Positions 43,206 to 53,104 of a DNA stretch of 64,000 bases are shown piece after piece. A program made the translations under genes and the position numbers. Source of the DNA: Thereva unica (Eukaryota; Arthropoda; Insecta; Diptera; Therevidae). Every line of letters begins with the position of its first letter. Position 1 is the stretch's first letter. The stretch lies in contig CATLJY010000011.1 of the NCBI GenBank assembly GCA_949987705.1, positions 1 to 64,000 of the forward strand, written 5' to 3'. A model generated the notes under the pieces. It ran no database searches and was not told where the DNA came from. It was given only the letters and a program-made list of their open reading frames with translations.

Positions 43206-46200
43206 ACCCTCAAAATAGTACTAAAGGGGGGCCTCATGCGCCCGAACCAAGTGTTCCACTCGTCACTCTTCCTCTAGACATAAGCCTTAACGGCAAAGCC
43301 GACCTAGCAGTGGACACCGGCGCTGAGGTCAGTATATTAAAACATAAAAAACTAAAGGATCCTAACTTACCAGATCCCACTAAAAAATGCACATTACAAA
43401 CGCCATACGGCCAAGGACAAACATTAGGGAGCTGTCAGGGGAACATCATTCTAAACACCCCCCTCCCATGCACCTTCCAAATTGTGAAAAATACACAAGA
43501 AATCCCTAACGATGGTCTGTTAGGAAACGACTTTCTTTCCAAAAACTGTAACGTCGAAGGCCCAAACCAAACACTGCGATTTCCTCGCACGGAAATCAAC
43601 CCAGTAGAAATTGCAATTCCATTACGCAATGGATCCGCCAAGTCAAACACTAGAGAGCAGCAGCAGCAAACCCAAACTAGGAAATCTCAACTCGTAGTAG
43701 CCGAGATAAACCCCGGTGGTGTCTCCCAGGTAGCCTCAGAGAGGAATACCAGCTGCCTATCTCTAGATGGTTCAAGGTTGGAAAACAACTCCAACGACTA
43801 TGAGACCAATTCAGGCAAATATAACGTGGCATTGGAGAAATCCATTCGCCTACCAAGCCGGTCTCAAATGGTGGTCCCCATTCCCCTAAGGTTAGAGGAG
43901 GAAATGCTCTGTGAATCTTACGAGCCGAGCGAAGGAGTATTCCTCGCCAATTCCCTCTTGCCAACTGGAACAAAAACAGTGTATGTTGGTCTCATCAACG
44001 TTAACACCCAACCAGTAGTCCTGACGAGCCTATCCCTTACGCTCGCCCCAATCAAAGACTACACGACTATTCACCTAGCCTCTAACAACAACCCTAAGTC
44101 TCCAACGAATGCTAATGACGTATGTGAGTATCTTACAGGCTCTGAACCAGACGGTCTCAGGAACGCCAGTACCCCATCGTCATCTAACGCAAGGCTCCAA
44201 AGTATACCCAATAATGGTGCAATCCCGCAAGGTATACACCAGGGAAAAAGGACAAAAGTGAAGTTGGGAAAGAATGAAAAGGAAATCGATTCCATCCGTC
44301 ATCTACGATACATATTCCCGGACCAAGAGGATCCGGACCTTGAGCGTGAAGCGCGCTTCAAACAGCTAGACGAGGAACTCAGCCTCGACCACCCTCTAAC
44401 GGCCGACGAGAAGCGGTCCATACGGGATCTTTGTTACGAATATGCCGACATATTCCATTTAAAAGGGGACAAGCTAACCTACACGGAAGCTCTACGACAT
44501 GAGATCCCCATGGTCTACGACCAATTTATTAACCAAAAAATGTATAGATTGCCCGAAACGCAAAGGCAAGTCATAAATGACCAATTGAAAGAGATGTTGG
44601 ACAACGATATTGTTCAACCCAGCAAAAGTCCTTGGAACTCACCCCTCCTAGTGGTACCGAAAAAACCGGGCCCCGACGGTGAGAAAAAATGGCGCGTAGT
44701 AGTGGATTTCCGCAAAATTAATGAAAAGACTATAGGCGATGCGTATCCCTTACCAAGGATCGAGGACATCCTGGACCAGCTCGGTCACTCGAGATATTTC
44801 TCTACCCTCGACTTGGCCAGTGGTTACCACCAAGTACTAGTGGAACCACAGGATCGCCCCAAGACGGCCTTTAGCACGAACTATGGCCATTATGAGTTCA
44901 AACGTATGCCGTTCGGGTTAAAAGGTGCCCCGGCTACGTTTCAGCGACTAATGAATTATGTCCTTACTGGTCTACAAGGCCTCGAATGCTTCGTCTACCT
45001 AGATGACATAGTCATCTATGGTAAGAACCTTGAGGATCATAATTCCAAGCTACGACGCATATTCGACCGGTTGAGGGAAAACAACCTCAAATTGCAACCG
45101 GAGAAATGCCAATTTTTGAAAAAGGAAGTAGTCTACCTGGGTCATGTATGCTCTGAAAAGGGAGCCCTACCAGACCCCAGAAAAACGGAGTGTGTCCAAA
45201 ACTTCCCGGCGCCACGAACCGTCAGGCAAGTCCAGTCCTTCCTGGGCCTTGCCAACTACTATAGAAAATTCATCCCAGAATTTTCTAAGATCGTACGCCC
45301 CCTAACAAATTTGCTAAGAAAGGGCGTGAAATTTTCATGGACGCCAAAATGCGAGGAAGCATTTCAAACGGTGAAGCGTTCTTTAGTCTCCCCACCACTA
45401 CTGATATACCCTGATTTCGAAAAACCGTTCAATCTAACAACGGACGCCAGCAGTGAGGCACTCGGAGCAGTCCTCTCTCAAGGAATCGTAGGCCAAGACC
45501 AGCCCATAGCTTATGCAAGTCGCACTCTAAACAAGACGGAGCGCAATGCTCCACCGTCGAAAAGGAGCTGCTAGCCATAGTATGGGCTGTTAAAAACTTC
45601 AGGTGTTATTTGATGGGTCGAAAGTTTACGGTCTATACAGATCATAAACCTCTCAAGGGAGTCTTCAACGTCAAGGACCCCACAACTCGACTCGTTAGGT
45701 TTCACCATAAACTGTCCGAATACGATTACCAAATTGAGTATAAACCGGGTAAATACAATACGAATGCTGATGCTCTCAGCCGGATTCCCCAAAGAGCAGA
45801 AGAGCCCAATACCTTCACGGTGGAAGCCCTAATTCACCAACCCGGTGAACCCCTAACTATATCACCCGAAAGAAACGGGAATACATTGCCTCCTAGTGAA
45901 CGACCGAAACAATGCAACGCGGTCACTAGGGCTCAGGCACAAATAATGCAGGATGAGGAAAAAGACGAACTCGTTCCAACTGCAGAAGCCCCCAATATCG
46001 ACGAAGGGCCTAAAGAAATAGACTTGGGAACGGAAATTCCCCAACCCGTCGAAGCCTCCAAGGATAGCTCCAGCGAGCTACGAAGGAAAGTTGAAGTGAT
46101 TACAAGTCCCGAAGAAATCACTACAATACTGAAAGACTACCACGACTCCCCTTTCGGCGGACACCAGGGAGTCGTTAAGACATATAATCGCATACGTCGT

Positions 46201-47154
46201 AAATATTGGTGGAGACACATGTTCCGCGATATCACTCGCTACATAAGAAGGTGCAAGAAATGTCAAACCATGAAGGCCTCTAGACATTTCCGAATGCCCA
46301 TGGTTATTACAGACATAGCAGAAAAGCCCTTCGAAAAAGTCTATTTAGACATAGTAGGTCCCCTGGAAGAAACACATTCCGGAAATAAATACATCCTTAC
46401 CTTCCAGGATAACCTGACAAAATTCGTCGATTGGTATGCCATTCCCAATGGGGAAGCCCAAACGGTAGCACAAATTTTCTTCGACGAAATCGTCACGCGC
46501 TATCGCATACCCAAACAAATAGTCACCGACCAGGGAGCAAATTTCCTGAGTGACCTCTTCATGGGCGTGTGTAGGCTCTTAAAAGTTAAAAAACTTCAGA
46601 CCTCAGCCTACCACCCACAATCCAATGGCGCGCTAGAACGAGCTCATAGACCTCTGATCGAGTACCTACGTACCATAGTAGATGAGAGCCCAAACAATTG
46701 GGACCAGTTTCTGCGCACGGCAGCGTTCGTGTACAATAATAGCGTACACGAGGGGACCAAACTTACCCCCATGGACTGCCTATATGGTTTCATTGCCGAC
46801 GTCCCGTCCAACCTTAAACGCAACCCGGAGCCACTTTACAACCACGAGAGTTATTACCATCAACTCCGATATAAGTTGCAAAAGTCCTACGCCCTAGCCC
46901 GCAAGAACCTACTTGCCAGCAAGAACCGCTCCAAGGCATATTATGATGGGAACGTACGCCCACTCACACTCCACGTAGGGGACAAAGTCCTCCTACGTAA
47001 CGAAGCTCGGAAGCATAAATTATCCCAAATCTGGGTCGGGCCCTATACTGTAGTTTCAGTCCCAAGCGCTGTAAACACTACCATCAAAATAAATAGGAGA
47101 TTAGTCACCGTTCATAATAACCGCTTGAAACCGTTTTATGAAAATAAAACGTAA
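43124..47154 (+). pseudogene. Gypsy copy 1 pol
   Basis: The pol frame is entered by -1 frameshift. Protease: LAVDTGAEVSILK near 43305. RT: NSPLLVVPKKPG, WRVVVDFRKINEKTIGDAYP, FKRMPFGLKGAPATFQRLMN and the catalytic FVYLDDIVIYG at about 44990. RNase H: NLTTDASSEALGAVLSQ. A small deletion near 45548 breaks the frame (ERN then APPSKRSC and stop); the other frame carries on with LLAIVWAVKNF and TVYTDHKPLKGVF. Integrase: GGHQGVVKTYNRI, CKKCQTMKAS, VYLDIVGPL, IVTDQGANF, YHPQSNGALERAH, giving an H2C2 and DD35E set, and a C-terminal VGDKVLLRNEARKHKLSQIW. Apart from that deletion it is intact. It ends at 47154, 200 bases before env. Confidence 0.9.
43160..43166 (+). promoter_or_regulatory. -1 ribosomal frameshift heptamer GGGAAAC (gag-pol)
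   Basis: In the gag frame the codons are G|GGA|AAC, a canonical X-XXY-YYZ slippery heptamer. It lies inside the gag-pol overlap: the pol frame is open from 43124 and gag stops at 43205. A -1 slip here gives GGG AAA CTC and continues straight to the protease. The same heptamer in the same frame register occurs in copy 2 (about 62773-62779). I did not model a downstream pseudoknot. Confidence 0.8.
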
Positions 47155-47334
47155 CTCTAAGCCACCAAGCAAGTCCTGCCTACGTACGCCTAATGGTGTT
47201 TTACGGAGTAAAACACTCAATTTAGACGGATGGCAAACGGACAATGCACATACAATAATAAATTAGTTCAAGCCGGAATTACCGGCTACAGATAAATTCA
47301 AACAAAACGGTCGACCAAAACTAATCTCCTATTT

Positions 47335-47349
47335 ATAATTTCATTTCAG
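47335..47349 (+). promoter_or_regulatory. Predicted splice acceptor for env mRNA
   Basis: A pyrimidine-rich tract ending ataatttcatttcag (AG at 47348-47349) lies six bases before the env ATG at 47356. Gypsy-type env genes are expressed from a spliced mRNA, so this placement is as expected. A matching donor in the leader was not firmly identified; GTAAGT at 40637 in the LTR is one candidate. Confidence 0.6.
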
Positions 47350-47355
47350 CGCACC

Positions 47356-49208
47356 ATGCGGACGCTAATTGTATTACTACTCATACAAATGGTTACGAGC
47401 GAGCCCGGACCAATGCCGTACACCTTCACCCCGATCAAAGCTACGGGAGCCCTTATCGAATACGTAGGAGAAGTCTGGTTATATCACCAGACATGGAATG
47501 TAATAACCGAACTCGACTTACACGAATTGGAGGTGCACACTGAATTAACGGAACAGGCCGAGAAGCTGGTCCACCAATTATGTTCCAACGACTCCAGCGT
47601 ACTCTGCGCGGCCCAACAGAAACATATTCACTCTATTATCACCCATATTAAGGACCGTACCAAAACGATACGGGAATTGGTACCCAGAAGCCGACCTAAA
47701 AGGTCACTATTCGACGGCATTGGACATGCACTGCATTACCTGTTCGGGACCATGGACGCGAACGACGACCGGGAGATTTATAGTAGGCTAAGTGAGTTAG
47801 AGGGTAACGAGAAAGCGTTAGCAGAACTCGAAAAACGACAGATCACCGTGGTAAATAATACCCTGCGGGATATTCAAAAACCATTAGTCGCGCTTGTGGA
47901 CCGGCAAAATCAAATAACTCAGCAAATGGGAAAACTACAGAACGTAACCGAGGGCCTATATAATACCCTACCAAGGCAAGGGATAGTTACGGACCTACTA
48001 ATGCAGGTGTCCGAAATAGAAACCAGACAGCAAGCGCTCCTGGACATAATCCTCGCAACCGCAGACAACAGAATTCACCCCCTTTTAATCTCGCCCGGTA
48101 CACTGTCCAAAATTTATTCCAAAACGAACCCGGAATGCGGAGACTGCACCTACTGCTACGAGCACTCCTCATTCAGGACAAACTGGTAATAAAAATAATC
48201 CTACCAATTTTAAACTTACCCAAAATGCAATTCCACAAAATTACCGTTTTTCCAATAAATACTGCGACAGGACACTCGTTGATCCCTGAAATCCCATACT
48301 CACATGTAGCTTCCGAATTCAAGGCCCAACGGTTCGTACTATTTCACCCGAAAGAGGCCAAAGCCCTACAAAGGGTCACCGGGGACCTAAGGACCGATAC
48401 CTTCATAGGGCCTTTAACGGTGCCTATAGTCCTCTCCGCCAACACTAAGGAATGTACCCTTAGACTCCTCTATAACCCCCTAGGAGACAAAGTGGAGTGC
48501 CCAATAAGAATCAGGGACCACCCACAAAATATAATAACTAGCCTAGCCCAAACAAACACATGGTTGTATTCATTGAGTAAACCCAAGATGTTCCACATCT
48601 CGTGCGACCAAATAAATCATACAATAAAAGTTTCCAAGCACGGAATACTCAGGGTCAACCGACCGTGCCAAATACAGGTGGAGGACAAAATCCTAGTCTA
48701 CAATGGGCGCTCAACGCGAACCACGCAAATAATACAGCCACAATACTTCCCTGCAGCCGAACCTATAAATATACCGGTATCGGCTAAAGGACCATTAACA
48801 ACGAACCTACCTGCTGATGAAGGGATAAAATTATTAACAGGAGATGAAACTAACAAGATCATCCAGGAAGGCACAAAGCCCCTGCAGGAGATCTACGCCA
48901 AACTGAACCACCTAACCTGGGAACGTGTCCACACGCATTCAACAGTCGCCATCTCATTCAGTGGCATGTTAGTACTGGCCGCCATAGGGTACATTTTCTA
49001 CAAATGCACGCCAGGTTTAGTGGGCATAACCCGCTCTGCATGTGCCAGAAGGTCCGGAAATGTAAGTCCTCCGGATGAGACAACCACCTCCGAGGACCAA
49101 ATGGCTCCAGTAGGGGTCCCAATGCAACCGGAACCAACACACAACGCAGCCACGGCAGAAACCTCAGAACACAGGCCGCTCAGCGGCGGTACCACAATAC
49201 CTACCTAA
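47356..49208 (+). pseudogene. Gypsy copy 1 env (F-like fusion protein)
   Basis: The ATG gives a short hydrophobic signal peptide (MRTLIVLLLIQMVTS). The ectodomain has a cysteine pair (HQLCSNDSSVLCA) and a furin-type site followed by a hydrophobic fusion-peptide-like stretch (SRPKRSLFDGIGHALHYLFG). A long heptad-rich helix follows (about residues 135-235). A frameshift lies near 48120-48180; the other frame continues with the distal ectodomain (ECTLRLLYNPLGDKVECPIR), a membrane span (TVAISFSGMLVLAAIGYIFY) and a polar tail ending at 49208. Such proteins mediate membrane fusion in errantiviruses. This copy is interrupted by that single frameshift. Confidence 0.8.
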
Positions 49209-49360
49209 ACAAAAACCTTCCCCAAGCATTGCGAAGCCCTGGAAACAAAAGACCTGAAAGCAAAAACGAGAAGAGAGAACAACCCTAAATCAAAAGAAAA
49301 ACACAAAAAAAAACCCAAACACAAAAAAAAGGAGAGAGTTTTCAAAAAAGAAAAGGGCAC

Positions 49361-49366
49361 TTTATT
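49361..49366 (-). promoter_or_regulatory. AATAAA signal of the antisense gene
   Basis: On the minus strand AATAAA occurs 42 bases after the antisense stop codon (49409) and is followed by a T-rich stretch. It lies beyond the env stop at 49208, so the antisense transcript would end without entering env coding sequence. Confidence 0.65.
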
Positions 49367-49408
49367 ACAAGTTTATACAAATAGTTGTAATATGCCATAC
49401 CCCCGGAG

Positions 49409-50035
49409 TCAATCCAAGTCGAGATTGTCCGGGGTGGAGGAATTACCAGATTCCTCGGTCCGAGGAGTGTTCACTTCGGACTCCCCCGTCCGGGGAGTGG
49501 GCACATCTTCAGTCTCACCCGACTCAGATTCCTCGGTCCGAGGAGTGTTCACTTCGGACTCCCCCGTCCGGGGAGTGGGCACATCTTCAGTCTCATCCGA
49601 CTCAGATTCCTCGGTCCGAGGAGTGTTTACTTCGGTCCCCCCAGTCCGGGGAGGATGCTCCTCCTCAAGTCGCGCCCTGGCCATAGCATCAGCGATTGGG
49701 TTCCAAGGTCCAGTGGCCCTGGAGACCCGGGGTCCATCGCCGCCAAAAATATGGGGCCTGGACCCACGGGACCTGATCCGATCCTGCCGAGCAATCTCAG
49801 CCAGGGTCCTCTGAGCCCGGGCCAGCTCGGCAAGACAAAACTCTTCTTGCTGGGCCAGTCCGGCCATCCTCCTCCTAACTCGCGCCAACTCTCTTTGGAA
49901 GTGCGCCTCATCATGTAAAGCCTTAGTTTTACGGTAACTGCAAAAAGAAAAAAAAAGGGAGGGGGGAAGTGAAAAAAGAAAAATATATGAATATATAAAA
50001 ATATATAAAAATATTAACCCAACCACTTACCTCAT
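49409..50035 (-). CDS. Spliced antisense accessory gene of Gypsy copy 1
   Basis: The gene is convergent with env, between env and the 3' LTR. Exon 1 ends ATGAG (50035-50031); exon 2 runs 49937-49409. Joined they give 177 codons, and the ATG is the first in frame after an upstream stop. The N-terminus (MS|YRKTKALHDEAHF) leads into a strongly helical, Arg/Leu/Gln-rich segment (LARVRRRMAGLAQQEEF, LAELARAQRTLAEIARQDR, about residues 17-55) that looks like a coiled coil. A Gly/Arg/Pro linker follows, then acidic tandem repeats of 26 residues (TGESEVNTPRTEESESGETE). No signal or membrane segment remains after splicing; the hydrophobic stretch in the unspliced frame is intron. I recognise no family. 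In layout it recalls the spliced antisense gene HBZ of HTLV-1, but I claim no homology. Confidence 0.75.
49451..49650 (-). repeat. 78-bp tandem repeat coding acidic 26-residue units
   Basis: The motif ttcctcggtccgagg (plus strand) recurs at 49451, 49529 and 49607, spaced 78 bp, keeping the antisense frame open. Each unit encodes two TPRT-containing half-repeats joined by Glu/Ser/Asp-rich stretches. Confidence 0.85.
49938..50030 (-). other. 93-nt intron of the antisense gene
   Basis: On the minus strand the donor is GATGAG|GTAAGTGG (GT at 50030-50029). The acceptor has a pyrimidine tract and tttttctttttgcag (AG at 49939-49938) before TTACCG. Both match consensus well. The reverse orientation has no comparable sites. 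Confidence 0.8.
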
Positions 50036-50185
50036 CTCGTCAATCCTAGAACTCAACTTAAACTAAACGTCCACACGAACGGGACAAATCTCGAGCCCCT
50101 TATCACACCAGAAAATGCAACGTAAACTAAACCAAGGAATTTCAAACGAACAAGACGCCTTTGTTTCACGACGACGCCTTGTTCT

Positions 50186-50204
50186 TTTCGGTACCCCCAA
50201 GGAG
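50186..50204 (+). promoter_or_regulatory. Polypurine-tract region of Gypsy copy 1
   Basis: cggtacccccaaggag precedes the 3' LTR start TGTTACAT at 50205. Only the last bases (aaggag) are purine-rich, so the tract is weak. Confidence 0.4.
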
Positions 50205-52034
50205 TGTTACATAAAAAAGACACAACAAAAAAACAAGTACCGAACGAAAACCCAATACCTTATCAGCAGAGGTATCGGGTTACGTTGGGAGAAACTTCTT
50301 AATGTTCAAAGACATTTAACGACATTTTAATGTTCAAAGAGATTTCCAAGAATTATGAGAAATGCAAGCAAGCGAAAATCCTCAACTTGGGAATTACTTC
50401 ATAATATCCTTTGGGGGCTAATTTAAAAACGAAACTTGACCCACCCGATCTAGCGCAACTTGCAATACGCTGCGTGAGAAACGCGCGGTAAGCAAGTTGG
50501 GCAGGTGGGAAAAAGTTCAAGGGCGCGTTTTTCCCAGCCGGTGGACAATTTTCGATACCACCACCGGCGGGTGAAAAGTTGAGTGAGTTGAGTGTTGTTT
50601 TAGCTACGATCGCCGGCGGGTGGTTTTTTTTCCCCAACTTTCGCGGCGGCGCGTTATTTTCAAAAAGGAAAAGGGCAACAGAAATAAGTAATTAAAGATT
50701 TCACGTCTTAAATAGTTTTTCACCACGAGGTTGCTTAATTTTTTAAAAGTAAATTCTAAACAAATACAAATTACTGTGTTAAGAGGAAAGAAATTGAATT
50801 GTTGAAGTTTGTTGCACTAAACTAGTTAATTCAAGTTAAGATTATACGAAATAATCCTCAAGTTCTTAGTGCTTAATTTGATAAAAGTAAATTCTAAACA
50901 AATACAAACTACTGTGTTAAGAGGAAAGAAATTGAAGTGTTGAAGTTTATTGCACTAAACTAGTTAATTCAAGTTAAGATTATACGAAATAATCCTCAAG
51001 TTCTTAGTGCTTAATTTGATAAAAGTAAATTCTAAACAAATACTAATTACTGTGTTAAGAGGAAAGAAATTGAAGTGTTGAAGTTTATTGCACTAAACTA
51101 GTTAATTTAAGCTAAGTTATACGAGATAATCCTCGTTTTTAGTGCTTAATTTGATAAAAGTAAATTCTAAACAAATACTAATTACTGTGTTAAGAGGAAA
51201 GAAATTGAATTGTTGAAGTTTGTTGCACTAAACTAGTTAATTTAAGCTAAGTTATACGAGATAATCCTCGTTTTTAGTGCTTAATTTGATAAAAGTAAAT
51301 TCTAAACAAATACTAATTACTGTGTTAAGAGGAAAGAAATTGAATTGTTGAAGTTTGTTGCACTAAACTAGTTAATTCAAGTTAAGATTATACGAAATAA
51401 TCCTCAAGTTCTTAGTGCTTAATTTGATAAAAGTAAATTCTAAACAAATACAAACTACTGTGTTAAGAGGAAAGAAATTGAAGTGTTGAAGTTTATTGCA
51501 CTAAACTAGTTAATTTAAGCTAAGTTATACGAGATAATCCTCGTTTGTAGTGCTTAATTTTTTTAAAGTAAATTCCAAACAAATACAAATTACTGTGTTA
51601 AGAGGAAAGAAGTTGAAGTGTTGAGTTTTAGGGCACTAAACTAGTTAATTCAAGTTAAGATTATACGAAATAATCCTCAAGTTTTTGGTGCTTAGTTACC
51701 TAAATGTAAATCCTAAACAAATAAATAAAAATTACTGTGTTCACAGGAAGGAAATTTAAACGTTGATTTTTAGTGCACTAACCTAGTTAGTGATAAATAT
51801 ATACATATCCATTGTACATTGCTTCTTGCGACTGTGGATTTAAGCCAAGATTATACGAAATAATCTTCAAGTTACTAGTGCTAAATGAGCTGATGGAAAA
51901 CTGTAAGTAAATAGAATCCAGTAAGTTAGGATTAAATTATAGACATTCCAATAAAGATTACTTGAGGAACAAAAAGAAAAGAAGGCTTGAAGAGAAACTA
52001 TTTTTATTTAAAACAAAAAAAAAATAATATAACA
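50205..52034 (+). repeat. Gypsy copy 1 3' LTR (1830 bp)
   Basis: Same ends and unique parts as the 5' LTR. The central array has units at 50773, 50912, 51050, 51185, 51320, 51458 and 51592, spaced 134-139 bp; the 97-bp short units of the 5' LTR are missing. The two LTRs therefore differ by about 200 bp. Confidence 0.9.
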
Positions 52035-52038
52035 CATT

Positions 52039-52726
52039 ATATGTTGATTATTCTTATTTATTAATTTCCCAGTATAGGAAGTTATTGTAATCGGTCCGAA
52101 AATCGAAATCGAAAATTTCAACGTATTTTCATCTTTCAAGGTCCCAGGAGCATTTTAAGCAAAAAATTTGGAGGAAGTATGTGTGTGTGTGTATGTGCGT
52201 ACGGATGTGGTCATTTTTTCCTGCACGATATCGCACGAACCAAAACTGATATCGACTTCGTTGGGGTGTCGTTCGAAGCGTATTAACCGAAATATGATCT
52301 GAAAAGATTTTCATGAAATTCGGTCCAGCCGTTTTTTTGTTTAAGCGGCGTAAGTGATTTTTGTACCTGCACGATATCGCCCGAACCACGAAGGATATTG
52401 ACTTACTTAAGGTGCCGTTCGAAGCGTATTAGCGACAATATAATCTCAAAAGATTTTTATAATATTCGGTCGAGCGGTTTTTTCGTTTGAATGACATAAG
52501 TGATTTTTGTACCTTCACGATATCGTGCGAACTATAAAAGATATCGACTTAGTTGACGTGCCGTTCGAAAAGTATTAACCAAAATATGATCTGAAAAGAT
52601 TTTCATAAAATTACCTGCACGATACCGCGCGAACTAAAAACTATATTGACGTCATTGAGGTTCCGAAAAAAAAATATTAACGAAGAAATGATCTGAAAAA
52701 AATTTCATAATATTCGGTCGGCCAAT
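52039..52726 (+). mobile_element. Helitron-like element X3 (truncated)
   Basis: After the Gypsy target site the sequence resumes with atatgttgattattc and tttcccagtataggaagtta, as in X2. Units of about 146 bp occur with motif positions 52219, 52364, 52510 and a shortened one at 52614. Similarity stops near 52726 without a CTAG end, so it is 3'-truncated. Its left context was separated by the Gypsy insertion. Confidence 0.65.
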
Positions 52727-53104
52727 TGTCAGAAAGACCTTAAATTGACAAGTTTTGCTAATATCTAATAAACTCGATGCAATGAGACCCGTTCTTAACG
52801 AAGTGATCTTTTTTGGATTCTACACAGCGATAGCCTTCGAAAAAAACATCACTTATCAAAATCCGACAACCTTTCAAAATTTCGTTACTCCTTACAAACA
52901 GTGCGAATTTTTCAAACCTTGGATTAGCACTTTTTGACAGGCACTGTTTTCTATTCGTGATACAGTTTCAGGAAATTGCGGTTTATCCCGGGATTTCCAA
53001 TAGTTACCACAACATTTGTTCTTTTTGGTGAAGTCTGACAAGTGCTTTACAGTTACAGTTTTGCCAATATCTCCGGAAAGCTTTGGAATTTCCAAATGAA
53101 GTCA
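52727..53104. other. Unassigned sequence
   Basis: No gene or repeat recognised between the truncated X3 and the presumed LTR end of Gypsy copy 2. Confidence 0.4.

Larger units (their letters stand above)
38736..52034 (+). mobile_element. Ty3/Gypsy element copy 1, with env and an antisense gene
   Basis: A 13.3-kb LTR retrotransposon with LTRs at 38736-40768 and 50205-52034, flanked by catt on both sides (38732-38735 and 52035-52038). The order is LTR, primer-binding site, gag, pol (protease, RT, RNase H, integrase), env, a convergent antisense gene, LTR. It is inserted in the leader of Helitron-like element X3: the sequence left of 38736 and right of 52034 joins into a copy of 37440-37580. 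A few frameshifts break gag, pol and env, but the sequence is otherwise fresh. A relative lacking env lies at 53105-64000. Confidence 0.9.

Noticed and set aside
49655..49918. Plus-strand 87-codon frame opposite the antisense gene
   Set aside because: It lacks a plausible start and lies after the env stop. Splice sites, polyadenylation signal and in-frame repeats all support the minus strand.
49938..50026. Signal peptide or membrane anchor on the antisense protein (VGLIFLYIFIYSYIFLF)
   Set aside because: This stretch is encoded by the AT-rich intron and is removed if the predicted splicing occurs.
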